From contig NC_092565.1 of NCBI RefSeq assembly GCF_037975245.1, positions 8,840,999 through 8,904,998 of the forward strand: 64,000 nucleotides of DNA. Direction: 5' to 3'. Within the stretch, counting starts at the first letter, position 1. Each line of letters opens with the position of its first letter. The notes under the pieces were generated by a model. That model was given only the letters and a program-made list of their open reading frames with translations. It was not told the DNA's origin and searched no databases. Position numbers and translations under genes: made by a program. Below, one piece after another: positions 1-12,200 of this stretch. Source of the stretch: Apostichopus japonicus (Eukaryota; Echinodermata; Holothuroidea; Aspidochirotida; Stichopodidae).

Positions 1-3000
1 AAATTTTCTAAGCTTACATACAGTGTTCTAAACTGTTCTCAAAACCTTCAATAATTGATCATTCTCGGAATATGGATGCGACCATAATGAAGACTGCTAT
101 TAAATTATTAATCATAATAATAATTTCGCCTCATTTCTTCATTTGCTTTGGTAGCTGAAAATATATTTGCAATATATATACATTGCTCAATAGGAACCTG
201 TTAATCTTTCATTATGCTGTACAATAGCTGCCATGTAGACATGGCAAAGAATTGAGGGTACAATAAGCATCACCAAAAATTTGCTGTAATTCATATAAAC
301 CCCAATCAGAAGACCCTTCCCGCCCCCCAAGTTTTTTTGAGGTCTTTGGCAAGTATTTGTGAGCTTCATATTTGCTTGGACAGGGTAACACTGGTTTCCA
401 CATGTACAATGATAGTTTCAGATACACAACCGAGGCTACGTTCGTTTACCATAGTTTGTATTCCATTCTCGACAAGATCATTGTTAACAACTGCCACCAT
501 CTGCAAGCTACTGTACGCATGCTGCTGCATATTAATGACAAGCACTTATGCCAAGCTTGTCTAAGTGTTGTTTGTATCTATAAACAAAGACACAACAAGC
601 TCTTCCAATTAGCACCAAGTGCTTCCCTACCAAGATGGCTCTAGTATCCACGGTCATTTATGGCCATTCCAAGATTTGTTATTTCATGAAAGTTCATGAC
701 ATCCTCCAGAGATGGACAAGAAGTTACTTTTCTGTTGCCCAGCAACTTCAGGGTTTCTTCAAATTATCTTTCATTTAAATCTGAGTTCTCAAGGCTATGC
801 AACGAGGAGGACGAAAACAATGAAGATAAACAGAGAACGAGATATCAAAATACAAGATGGTTCGATCATTACAAAACTGATTAAATCTGTATCCCTGCAG
901 AAAATAATTGTTTACAAATATCTCCATAGAGAAATCAATAAGTACTTAGTACACTCTTCCAGGCTAGGAACTGTTACAGGCAGAAGCTAATTGATACTAT
1001 AAGAATATTGCCCCTTCAAACCTACAGCCAATTTTGAAACAAGGTAAATGTTACACCTCCATTATATGCCTCTAACCTCCGCCTTTAATTCAATAAATCA
1101 CTTATGACGCAAGACAACTTACTACGCGAGAACTACCGACAGACGTTTGCTTTTGGCGCGATTATTTCTGAAATTGTAACATTACCCGCATGTTTATTAA
1201 ATTTTACAGCTTAAAAATAGACGTGCACTTTCCTTTGATATCCATTTTCTTATATTTGTGTCATGTGCGATAACTTACAAAGGACTTCTCGTCGCAAAAG
1301 AAAAAGAAATTGAGAAACATGTGTTGACGTATGATGATCAATATTTCTTCATTAAAAATTAAAATTTTTCCTTTCATACCAGATCGATCGGAGAGAACTT
1401 TACGAAAAATTTCGTCTACACCTGAGACAAAAGGCTACGTAGCGCATGTTGTAACATTATACAACGACATACAGTATAAGATAATTTTGTACAGCTTTTA
1501 AAAAAATTCATGTGAATTTAGATTTTGATAAACAAGAAAGAAAGTACAGAAATAGGACAATGTTTTTAGCTATACTAATTGATGGAACTAGGCATATAAT
1601 TTGTCTTTTGGTTTTTGCTTTGGGTGGCATTCACAAACTTCCCAGTTTGTGTTTAACAAACTACTGAAAATTCTGCTGCTCAAATGGATGAAGTAGGATA
1701 CAAAATTATTTCCTGTTTTTATTGTCATTTTATCCAAAAAATCAATACCATTTGATTGAACCCTGATACTCATGTAAATGCAACAACGTAGGTAGTTTGT
1801 GATGTTGCCTTGGGGAAAGATTCTTCAAAAATCTTTTCTCTTGTAATCCTTGTGGTTGTACATAAAATCATAAATTCAGAACATCTGCCAAAAACTATCA
1901 TATTTTCTAGTCGGAGGCTTTTGCGAGAGACCTTGATATTTTTACCTTTCAATAAATGTTTCATTTTACTTTACAGTCTGACTTTTCAGAATAATGTCAT
2001 TCATTTGTTGCCAGATACATAATAGTCATGTAAAGTTAATTGAATACTGGATTGTCTCTTTCTTAATTTACAGCAAAAAACCATGACATAATCATGCTAA
2101 TAAATATTATGATTTAACCACTTAAATTACAAGTAATCGAATCTACACAGCCCAACAAATAATCACAACCCACCTCCTGTTTCTCAGGCATACAACTTCT
2201 GGATCTTATATAAGCAAGGAATATATTACATCTCCCCCCTGTCCATTCCATCACCCCCCCCCCAACTATATAGCTGTAGAACAAACTTCCCATTTGATCC
2301 ATCCAAATAAGATGTGCATCAAACATCATCACAATCCCAAAGCCATGTGGATTACAATGTGACTACTTTGAAAATTCTTAGCAAAAAAAACACTTAGCAA
2401 CCCACCGGAAAACAACAAAAACATATTAAACGTCATCTTTCAGTCTTGAAGAAGGAATTAACTCAATCCATTGTGACATTACATATTGTTGTCAACTATT
2501 CCTGGCAAAAGAATTAAAATGTATAGTGTGTGACTACTTAGAAATTTTGTTTCACCTCTAGCAAAATACCATAGCAACCAGAGAAAAGAAAGCTACACAG
2601 AGTACTCGATGCATATAAGATAGTCACAGTAGATACTGTTCTTATACATATATTCATCACAGCAACTAGTCCTCTCCTGCTCGGCTTGCAGACATTTACT
2701 GTCAAATCAAACCGCACTCGCTCCCTGAAAGGAACTCTACCGATATCATCCTCTTTATATCCCTATTAAAATTCAAACTGCATTATTTGTGGTATGCATT
2801 ATACCGATGTGCCATCGCTGTGATCAAAGAAATGGAAATGCAGAGATGACAACAGGTTTGGATGCAGTTTTGTTTCTGAATAGAAGGAAATCAACATTAT
2901 GAGTATCCTAAAGTGTCCTTGAAACTTCTCTAGTTTAAGGCATTTTTTTGTCCTGCCTCCTTGTAATGGTACATATAAGAGAAACACTCATTTTTAGGTC

Positions 3001-3670
3001 AATTCCGTAGTTAACAGCATTCGTAAAAGGTGCAGTAGTTTCTTGCAGATGTAGCAAACTTTGTGCTATTATCAGTCATGAAAAGAAATATCGAGCAGAG
3101 TAACCTTGGAAACCAGACAAATAATTTGATTTCTTAAAAAGAGAATTCTGTTTCACAGGCACACGATTTGGTGGTTGGTGCTTAATCAGTAATTAATTAG
3201 ATGAAAGAATACTCTACGTATCTTGCCTCCACTCCACATTTTTAGTGATCTTCCCCAAAAAATATTTGAAATGAAACATGAGGAGTCCATTCTGGTAGCT
3301 CTGAAAATTCACCAAATTAGTGACAAAAACCGATTTTTACCACAGTTCTCTAAAGACGATACAAGCATAATTATGCAGCATAGCCGTCAAGGCAAAATAC
3401 TTCCTCAAAGTAGAAACACAAGTTGCAATGGAGAAATAGCTCGGTTGAATGAAAGTTAATGAGAGTAAGAATTAAGTTTACAAAGTTGCTGACATATGGA
3501 CATCACGCTAAAGTGTCGATACTAAAAAGATCACTTCCTTCTTCATTTCAACTGCAGCTTAGGATGCTTGAAAATGTCATACTTTTATAGGAGCAAGAGA
3601 GGACGATTAAATGATGATTATTTTGTGGTGTCAAATGTTGATAAACTTCAGTTACTACTCACAATGTATG

Positions 3671-3814
3671 AGTTCTTGTATGTCACATTAAAGAGTTCTT
3701 GCATGTCACATTAAAGAGTTCTTGCATGTCACATTAAAGAGTTCTTGTATGTCACATTAAAGAGTTATTGTATGTAACATTAAAGAGTTCTTGTATGCCA
3801 CATTAAAGAGTTCA
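3671..3814. repeat. 23-bp tandem repeat, about six copies
   Basis: The unit reads roughly AGTTCTTGTATGTCACATTA plus AAG and repeats head to tail at a 23-bp spacing (unit starts near 3671, 3694, 3717, 3740, 3763 and 3786). Copies differ at only one or two positions, such as TGTATG against TGCATG, which suggests recent expansion. Confidence 0.9.
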
Positions 3815-4089
3815 GTATCATCTGACTAAATGAGACCATAGATGATGAATTCTTGACCAAATTCAGACCTCAATAAGGTAATAATAACAAAATAACAAAA
3901 AATTTCAGATAGACATCCAAAAAGGATGTATCAGTCTATCAGAGGTCACAGAGGTCAAATTCAGGGTCTCATCTGTCTGGATCAGTAGGGACTGATAAGA
4001 TCAACCAGGTCCCAATTATACTGAAACTGGGGCCTAATGCTCCAGACTCAGAGCTGAATCAGGTTAACTTAATAGATCTGTAACTGAAA

Positions 4090-4330
4090 AAAGGCTGGAT
4101 CAGAAGTTATTTAGACTGGACCTTGACCAAATTTCGCCGACTCTGGCCTGAATAAGGCTGGATCTATCTCTAATTTACTCTGATATCAATGAGGCTGGAT
4201 CAGAGGCCATTTAGACTGGACCTTGACCAAATTTGGCTGACTCTGGCCTGAAAGAGGCTGGATGCATCTCTCACTTTATACCAGGCTGGATCAGATATCA
4301 ATGAGACTGGATCAGGAGGCCATTTAGACT
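4090..4330. repeat. Diverged tandem repeat, unit about 100 bp
   Basis: Two and a partial third copy of a unit containing GGCTGGATCAGA, TTTAGACTGGACCTTGACCA and GACTCTGGCCTGAA. Shorter GGCTGGAT and GACTGGAT words continue on both sides from about 3970 to 4560, so the array is probably the best preserved part of an older and larger one. Confidence 0.75.
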
Positions 4331-7201
4331 GAATCTTCGTCTAATATGAAACTGCTCCAGGCTGTTCTACATTCAAAATGCTGTATCAAATGATCCTAAT
4401 TTGGCTGGATAAGATAACAATTAAAATGGGGCTTGCACAGAGTTCTGGATCTATCATATATACATTGAAGGCTTTACCAATGCTCAATGAGGTTGGAATT
4501 GATCCCGCAATGGCTGGATAAAGTCTAACAAGTTTGGATCAGGGCTTCCATCTTGAGATTGAATTTGGCCCTAAGGTCCTGTACTGTAGTTGCATCTGCT
4601 CCATATATCCAAAGGAAAAATGATACATTCTCTAATTCGAAACTTTTTCCATCTAATCAAAGTTTTTCTGAAGCAAAAGCAAGTTAGCTATCTCTGTAAA
4701 TGGCAACCTCTGCAATCACTAGGTAGAACCCACAAATAAACGATATGTATTAAGCTTCCACCTGATTAATATAAATACCCAGCAACATCTTCCATTTTCC
4801 TTTGGTACAAGTAATATTTTTGATAAAATACTGCTTCTTTTGGTTCTTTGGGTGGGGGGGTGGGGAGAAAATAAACCTTGAATATATGCATCATCGATCT
4901 GTGTAACACTACTTACTCAGTTTACTTTGATGCATGCCGTCTGTGGGAAATCAAGTGTAAACATTCTGTGCAGTAAATTCTGAAACAAAAACTGCTGTTG
5001 CGAATGGTTGGAAAAACAATATATATCTCATATTTGATAGTTACACAAAAACTTTGACGGTAGAATACACACCAATCTGGTATGCTAATTATCTACAGGT
5101 AAAGCTAATTACGGCCTGTTTGTAAATTGCCGCGTTTGCCCGAGTGTTATCACTTTACCCTTTAGGATTCAATTTCGTTAAACTCTTGGATTGAGTAAGT
5201 CGAGCATGGTACAATTGATATCTTCGGAATGACACTTTCCCATTTCTTAATTACACCAACATATAAGTACCTCCAACCAACCGACCAACCATTGAAGTGA
5301 ATTTATTCCCAAGGTAAAGGACTGGCAGGCAGATTGCAAATTATCAAACATGATACCTAATGGGAAATCAATACCACTATCTCCCTTATTTTTCATTTAC
5401 TTGCTGCTATTTCATTTAAGACTCTTCCAAAGAGGAAGGCAAACTAGCTGGTGATTGGCTTTGAAAAACTTCTTGGAAGCAATGAAAGTTTCTGAACCTT
5501 CTTGCTGCTGGCAGATTACTTCCCTACAAGGCTATGCGTCCTTAGCATTCGTTTTCTTTCTTTTTCTTTCCTTTTCTCTTCTCTTTACTAATACTTTATG
5601 ATGGAGGCAGATGCGGTTTTATGGTTCATACAAGGTACAGATTTAATCTACTCTTTAAGTAGCTTATGGTGATAATATAATCATACTTAAAAGAACCAAG
5701 TACTGACACATATGGTGATTTAAATTATAAGTTCAGTTTGATGGAGAATGAAGTAACGCCACATATGTAACCGGCAGACAACATGTCCGCGACAAACTGC
5801 TTCCAAGGACTGAGATATGACTGCAAGAGCAAAGAATTATTCAAATGGCTAAATGCAATACGGAAAAGAGAGCACAACTTGTATAAATATAACCATCATA
5901 CAATACTACAAATATAAGATAAAGATAAAAGGTTTCTCTTCTGTGTAAACCAGCTCGGATTAAGAGACCTGGACATCTGAATGTGTGAGATGAATCTAGG
6001 CATCCAGGACCCGCTGAGCCAGCAACAATCTTTATATAATACGTGAAAAGCATGGCACACATCGTCGTACCATTGAAATTATCAAGACTTTAATGTGACG
6101 ATGTATCGGACCCCAGGTGTGATGAAAAGCCTTTAATAGAATCCCAAGGGGAAAAGAAATCGATGATTGGTGAACTTGATTCTATGTGCACAGGAGACCA
6201 GGATCTTACGATGTAAACCAGGAGAGGCTTGGACAATCACACACATGCACACCATCCATAGATCCAGAGGAAACATACTCTAGACCATTAGTCAGCTCAC
6301 ACACTATCCATACATACACAACACATACCAGCCTCAATGCTGCAGACTATGCAGAGGCTGTACTTGATATATAGTACCTGAACAACACTATTACTACAAG
6401 ACATTCAAATAATGACCTTAGGATTTACTACCACATCTCACTGGTAAACATACATAGAGGTTGAACACTCAATTTTTCAAAACAATTTCAAATGGCTGTA
6501 AAACCGATGGTAATTAATCATCAACAGTACCAGCCAGTCTTTCCTACAAGTTCTTTGAGAGAGAGAGGTGATCCATTTGTCTTGTTTTATAAAGCAAGTC
6601 TCCTGAGCTATACTTGTCCAGGGTAGTAACATCCATCAATTGCCACTCTCTTCATTAATCCAAAAAACACACAAAAAGCTACCAGAGACCCAAGGGATAT
6701 ACGCTTGTTCTGCAAGTATAAAATTCTTTCTTTTTTTTTCTTCCTCCAGATGTGAAGGCAAGAGTCAGCATGGTATTGAAAATGTTCTACTTCAAGTAAT
6801 GAAATAATATTTGCTAACGTCATAATCTCACGTTGTAGGGTAACAGTTAATTTGCTATGTTGCTTTTGCCGGCAAAAGTAGAATGTTAGTTGAACATCTG
6901 TCAAAACAACTCCCGGTGTAATGCCCCAAAAAAATGCCTGGTTTGCTCTAGGAAGGGTTCTTTCGTTGGCAGCATCTTTAAATTTCCGCAAGGATACTTC
7001 ATCACATGTCAGAGAATGACAAATTCTAGTAGACAAGCCCCAGCAAACGATAACACCCAAACTAAACTCAGAACAGAAACTGATCATGGACGGAAAAAAC
7101 AACAGTTCTGTTCTTTAAACAAAATGCTTTCATGAAAAATGAGGTAACAATTCTGCAATCTCATCGTGACCATATATCATTACTACAGTAGTACTAAAGT
7201 C

Positions 7202-7450
7202 TAGCCGAAAGGCTAAGAACACTTCCGAGATAGAGACTGGTTTGGGTATTTATGGAATTATAATACTTCTACCTGTCTTATACTTTGATCTACAAATACT
7301 GTAAGACGGTGATGACCTTAGGGAGGCTCATGGGGGGGGGGGGCACAGTGCAAGCATGTGACCAGTTCTTAAGCTCAGAAAACACACAGTGCGCATGTAT
7401 AGGATGTGGGTAATAGATGGATGAAGTAAATCATTGGTAATATACATATG
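7202..7450. repeat. Diverged copy of a local dispersed repeat
   Basis: The words ACTGGTTTGGGTATTTATG, a G-run followed by GCACAGTGC, and a GATGAAGTAAAT-like 3' part recur here, near 10345-10400, 15900-16080 and 16560-16700. The copies are old and broken, so the boundaries are approximate. No coding content is visible. Confidence 0.35.
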
Positions 7451-7839
7451 TTAGCATAGCATCTAGGCCGGGGACACAGACCTGTGCCTTACCCATCCAA
7501 AACTACTGCAAGATTTTTTGATCTATTCCTGGAAGTGGCTACATCTAACCACTGCCTACTGAGACAACACTTACTTATATATACCATGTGTATTCTTAAC
7601 CATGATGTCTCTAGTTGAAGTTTTCTAAACTAGATTAAGGCAGAGCTCTACAGATATGTTTGCATTAAACTATTGGGTTTTATTCTTTGCTATATATCTA
7701 TCATCGTTTTCTGATTAATACATAGTTGTCTTTGTAAAAGGACATTTGCCCTGGTAAACATCAGCAACTTTGTCTTGTTCTTAGACCTGCTGTTTCGTAG
7801 GTCAAAGGCTCTCATAGAAGTGTGAAACAATATACTCAC

Positions 7840-8401
7840 CAGTGGGTAGTAACTCGTTCTCGATTGCTCTAGCTTGAAGAAACATTAGAGGAAGTAACAG
7901 GCAGAAAGCTGAAATGATGTGTAGAGTTGCTCCCACGGGTCCCATGTGTTTACTAATGCCTCGGAGTTTGTAGACGTACTGCTGCAGGGTCTTGATGGGA
8001 GTGGAGCTGGCGGACATCTTACGGAAGCCATTCCGTCTGGTCTTGATGAGACCCAGTTTGTCCTGGTCGTTTGCTCGGTTACCGACTTTAAATATCTGGG
8101 TGGGTATGAAGAGAAGTATGAGCGCGAACGCCGAGAATATCAACAGCAGGTAGAGTCGCAGCTCTCCCCTCGGCGGCTTATCGGGCCAGTCTAGATTATT
8201 GTAATGCTTATACTGTCTCAGAGCATCGCCCAGGAGGAAGAAGGTCACCACCACGATGAGGATGCAGTACCATATGGACTCCAAGGAATTGAGACGGATG
8301 GAGACCTTTTGGGTACAAGACATCTTGGGTTTTGATGATACCTTTCCCTCTACCTGAATCTTCTCCTCTAGGGGTGATTGTTCCGGAACACCCTGGCACA
8401 T
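7840..8401 (-). CDS. Tincar-like multipass membrane protein, N-terminal coding exon (partial gene)
   Basis: The exon reads from an ATG at 8401 (minus strand) to 7840, giving 187 codons plus one base. It follows a long pyrimidine tract and CCAG acceptor ending at 8404 and ends in a consensus GTGAGT donor starting at 7839. About 40 hydrophilic residues precede a first membrane segment (WYCILIVVVTFFLLGDA), a second (LRLYLLLIFSAFALILLFIP) and, after a basic loop, a third (GATLHIISAFCLLLPLMFL). The order 'IFKVGNRANDQDKLG', then 'HMGPVGATLH', then 'ARAIENELLPT' resembles the N-terminal part of the Tincar family, known from Drosophila as a multipass membrane protein active in heart and eye development. 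The ATG lies two bases after the acceptor, so a 5' UTR intron is likely upstream. Remaining exons are outside the window or unseen. The exon itself is secure; the family name rests on memory of the motif pattern only. Confidence 0.6.
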
Positions 8402-9060
8402 CTCTGGAAACGGGAGAAAGAAGAAGAAACCATCTAAGATGTGCATTCAAAGCTGACATTTTGTTAACATTTGTAAGCTTTACGGTCATTAAGGGGTAAT
8501 GACGTGTGTACCTGGCATATGAAAATTACACACAAAACAAATTGCTAAATTGGATATATTAGAGTGTTACATTCAAAGTCAGATTGTCATTAATCCAACA
8601 CAAGACATCCTCTAAGATTTTATCACCAAACGAAGGTTACGCTGCAATCAAGTAAAAAGAAGGTCACTGTCATTGGTCCATGTGATAGACATAGTCGACC
8701 AATGAACAACTTCCTGAGACGGCTACAAAAAAATATGTTCTATTTGGGAGATATCAGAGATTTTTAAATGTTCCTTCAGTGACAGAGGTGAAAAGGAAGA
8801 AATTCTCAAATAAAATATATGCGGGTTGAACAACACCTACTATAGAAGTTGTATAAACATGCAATGGTTTCCTTCAAATTAAAATAGCTAGCTGCCCTTT
8901 GATATTAATATTTTAAGACTGTATTCATTTCGGAATCCAGTAAATTGATTAGATTCATAAAATTTACGGCAGAAATGGGGTTAAAAGCAAAGGCCTGACA
9001 TGCCACACAGATCAGAGAGGACTGGAGTGATGTTTAATGCAGATTTCTCTTGTGAATGGA

Positions 9061-9290
9061 CTGGTTTCATACACTGACACACAAAGGGATCACACACATA
9101 CAAAGGGATCACACACAAAGGGATCACACACTCACACAAAGGGATTACACACTGACACACAAAGATCACACATACTGACACACAAAGATCACACACACAG
9201 ACACACAAAGGGATCACACACACACACAGGGATCACACACTGACACACAAAGGGATCACACACACCCACACAGACAGATCACATCAACTG
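9061..9290. repeat. CA-rich minisatellite of CACACAAAGGGATCACACA type
   Basis: An irregular tandem array built from ACACAAAGGGATCACACA and CACTGACACACAAAG words with interspersed CA dinucleotides. It creates long but meaningless open frames in both directions (His/Thr/Lys-rich forward, Cys/Val-rich reverse). Confidence 0.9.
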
Positions 9291-9299
9291 TGAGATTCT

Positions 9300-12200
9300 C
9301 TACTTTATTATGTCACAAAAATGTTATTTCTTTTATAATTTTGTGATTTTTAATCATAATCATAATAGAATGCAAAATATAAATATGGAAGCTAAAAAAC
9401 TTGAATCGTGTGTGCAAATATAGTGACCGTCACCACAAGTTTACATTTGACTATATGAGAAGTGTTTTCTTCTCTCTTTCCTTTTCATTCTACCTATCAA
9501 AGAAATTATGAAATAACAGAGAAAAGAGAAAAAATGAAAAAATATCTCAGCTTGTTAAGTAGACTATGATGTGCCTCTACAGGTAAGTCTATATATTTAT
9601 GTGATGTGTCTCTATGATGTGTTTCTAAGTCACTGCAAATGGATGGAAGTAACCTTAGCCGAAGGGAAAAGAACAAATTGCAATAGAAGCTAGAAAACCT
9701 ATACAGTACACACACACATCAAACACATACAAATGTTAAATGAATTGATGATGGTGACAAAAAAAGTGACTTCCATGTTTTCTTTGTCGATGACTACCCA
9801 CACATGGCAGAGTGCACTGTAAGTCGTAAGGTATGAAATGTCAACCCCAAACGTGTCAGGTCGTTGGTAATTACTTCCTCAGGAGATACCAACAGTCTAC
9901 AATTTCTCTTTCATAATACATTTTCAGATAGCAATATATGTCAGTATGAAGGCTGTTCTTTCCATTTTCTTCACCAGTTGATGACATATATATATGGCTA
10001 GAGACGGAACACTATATGTTGGTCTTGGATTACTACGATCGGACTATTAAACCCCAGTTTATAAACTTGTAAACCGCTCCGGCATTGGTTACTACGCTGC
10101 AATCAACCAAATAATTTAGAACGTCTTGTGCAAATTGAACGATATCATCACCAAACAAACCTTCCCACAGTTTTACTCAAAACTAAGATAATATGAGATT
10201 GATCACACTAAAAGACAGGTCTACTTAAATAGAGTATTCCACCAAAACCAAGTTAATGAGAGAGCGACTAATTACTGAAATGGGTTCGATTATCATTACT
10301 CAACGTTATTTTGCCAAGATACATAATACATATCAGTCTCAAGTACATGCAAATTGGGGAGACAGGTAAGAGAGGAATGAAGTAAATTTGGAAAAACTGA
10401 GCTAAGGATTTTTAGAGTGGCCATTCTAGATTGGCATAGCTCTCCCTGGTTACACAGTATCCTATAGAATGCTCAGCAGAAGTGTCTATCAGTCACTCAG
10501 TTTAAATCTACATTGAACCTGCCAGAGGATTTTCTTTGAATTCTGCAGGACAATTTCACTTTTCTTTGTGATATATTTGATAATCTCTCTCTCTCGAAGT
10601 AACACGGCTATAGGACAAAAAGTCAAGTTTAGCAGACGGGGTTAATATCAATTGTAAGAAAAGCAAGAAACAAGAAATTTTTCACTTTAAATGTTTTGAT
10701 GCAAAACCAACGACTACTTATTTTCTGTAATTTGCATTAACAGAACCAAGACAGAGTGGCCAGGAATATTTAAAGAGTAACAGGGGATAACTTACCCCAG
10801 TGCTACCTCTTCCAATGGAAATGTTCAATCCTAGACAACATTCTACATTAGTTTTGAAGCTTGTGACCTTGAAAGTTATCAAAGTTCTAGATTGATACCA
10901 TAGCCAAAATCAAATTTGATGACAATGTGTTAATGGTAACTTGAACATCTTAGAAAATAGTTCAACAACACATTCTGCAACCCTCTAGCCACAAATTGAC
11001 CTTTGCTCACTGACCAGTATAACCATCAGAGACAGGCCAGTGAGGAAAGGAAACAGGAAGATATGGAGTTAAATCTAGAACCTAGATCAGACATCTATCC
11101 AATCACGACTCAGACGTAACGTAAACAGTGCAATGTACGTGTATCCCCCTTTAATGACCCACTCAGCAGTATCCAGAGGCAGCTTTCAATGGGAACTTCA
11201 AAGGCAGCAGTGCATAACCAAACAAACCAGTAATCTTGTTAATTGATCAATAGAGTCAACAAAAGACACTCTTAAAATATTGACTTTAATATCTTGATTG
11301 CATGTTTACCATCCCAATCACGGCTATGGTCTTATCTTGTCACATATATATGCTTGCATTAAATGTTAACCTGCAGAGACTACCATTTATCGAACATTCC
11401 ATGATTATTCCACCGAAACTTACTGGTTTGGTGGGATTCGGGAGGAGCGACAACACTTACCTATCTCTACCGCTACATGCAGTTTCCTATCTACCTAAAC
11501 CCTAAATCTTCAAAATTCCCTGAGTACTGTACAATTACAAATTCATGAGTACCAGTAGAAGTACAAGATAGAACAACTTGATCCACTCTCAACCCTCGTC
11601 CCCTTCATCGAGACTGTAACAATGCTATGTGTAACATGTGAAGACAGCACAGTCAGAAATTGATGACCTTTGTAGCATGACAATAAATACTTACCTCATA
11701 CAGAATCTTCTAAGGTCTATGTTTAGAAGCAATGTTTTTACCTTTTCATTTATGATTCTTATGTGACAATACAATAAAATAATGAAGAGTGTTATGTGAC
11801 TATATATGTCTGTAATTCCTGATCACAAAAACAGCATTTCTCGTCTAGCATTGCCTCGAGGTTATTGGATAATGAGCTATTTGTTAATGCTTAGAAAGAA
11901 ACCAACCGGCAACCATATGGTTCAGATTACCTATATATCATAAAACTGACCAAACCTCCATGCAGTGAATTCTCAGGTATCAAATTACAAATGGATGACC
12001 TAAAAGTAAGTGGAAAGGAACTAATGAAATACATAGTAAATAAGGGTAATGAAATTCTTCCCAGATAGTGGTTGAATTTTTAATGGAAGATGATCACACA
12101 TAGAGAGCCAAGCTTCTCCAATTGATTAAATTTGAACAGAATATGGAATAGAAACACACGTAATGCCTTTAGGCAGAGTAGCGTACTTGTCTGTATGTGG

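Larger units (their letters stand above)
1..7839. other. Non-coding stretch, probably intron or distal part of the Tincar-like gene
   Basis: I find no convincing exon in this stretch on either strand. Because the Tincar-like exon at 7840-8401 is on the minus strand and ends in a good splice donor, this DNA should be its following intron, unless a later exon has escaped me. It contains two tandem-repeat arrays (described separately), poly-C and poly-G runs near 2250, 4855 and 7330, and a 164-codon minus-strand open frame at 6608-7102 that I do not accept as a gene. Confidence 0.5.

Noticed and set aside
6608-7102. 164-codon minus-strand open frame
   Set aside because: No splice or family signature. 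The composition swings from hydrophobic to Lys-runs derived from a poly-T tract. A frame of this length is within chance for 64 kb read in six frames.
8981-9243. Two opposed open frames of 80 and 68 codons
   Set aside because: Both are translations of the CA-rich minisatellite: period-driven Cys/Val and His/Thr/Lys text, not genes.
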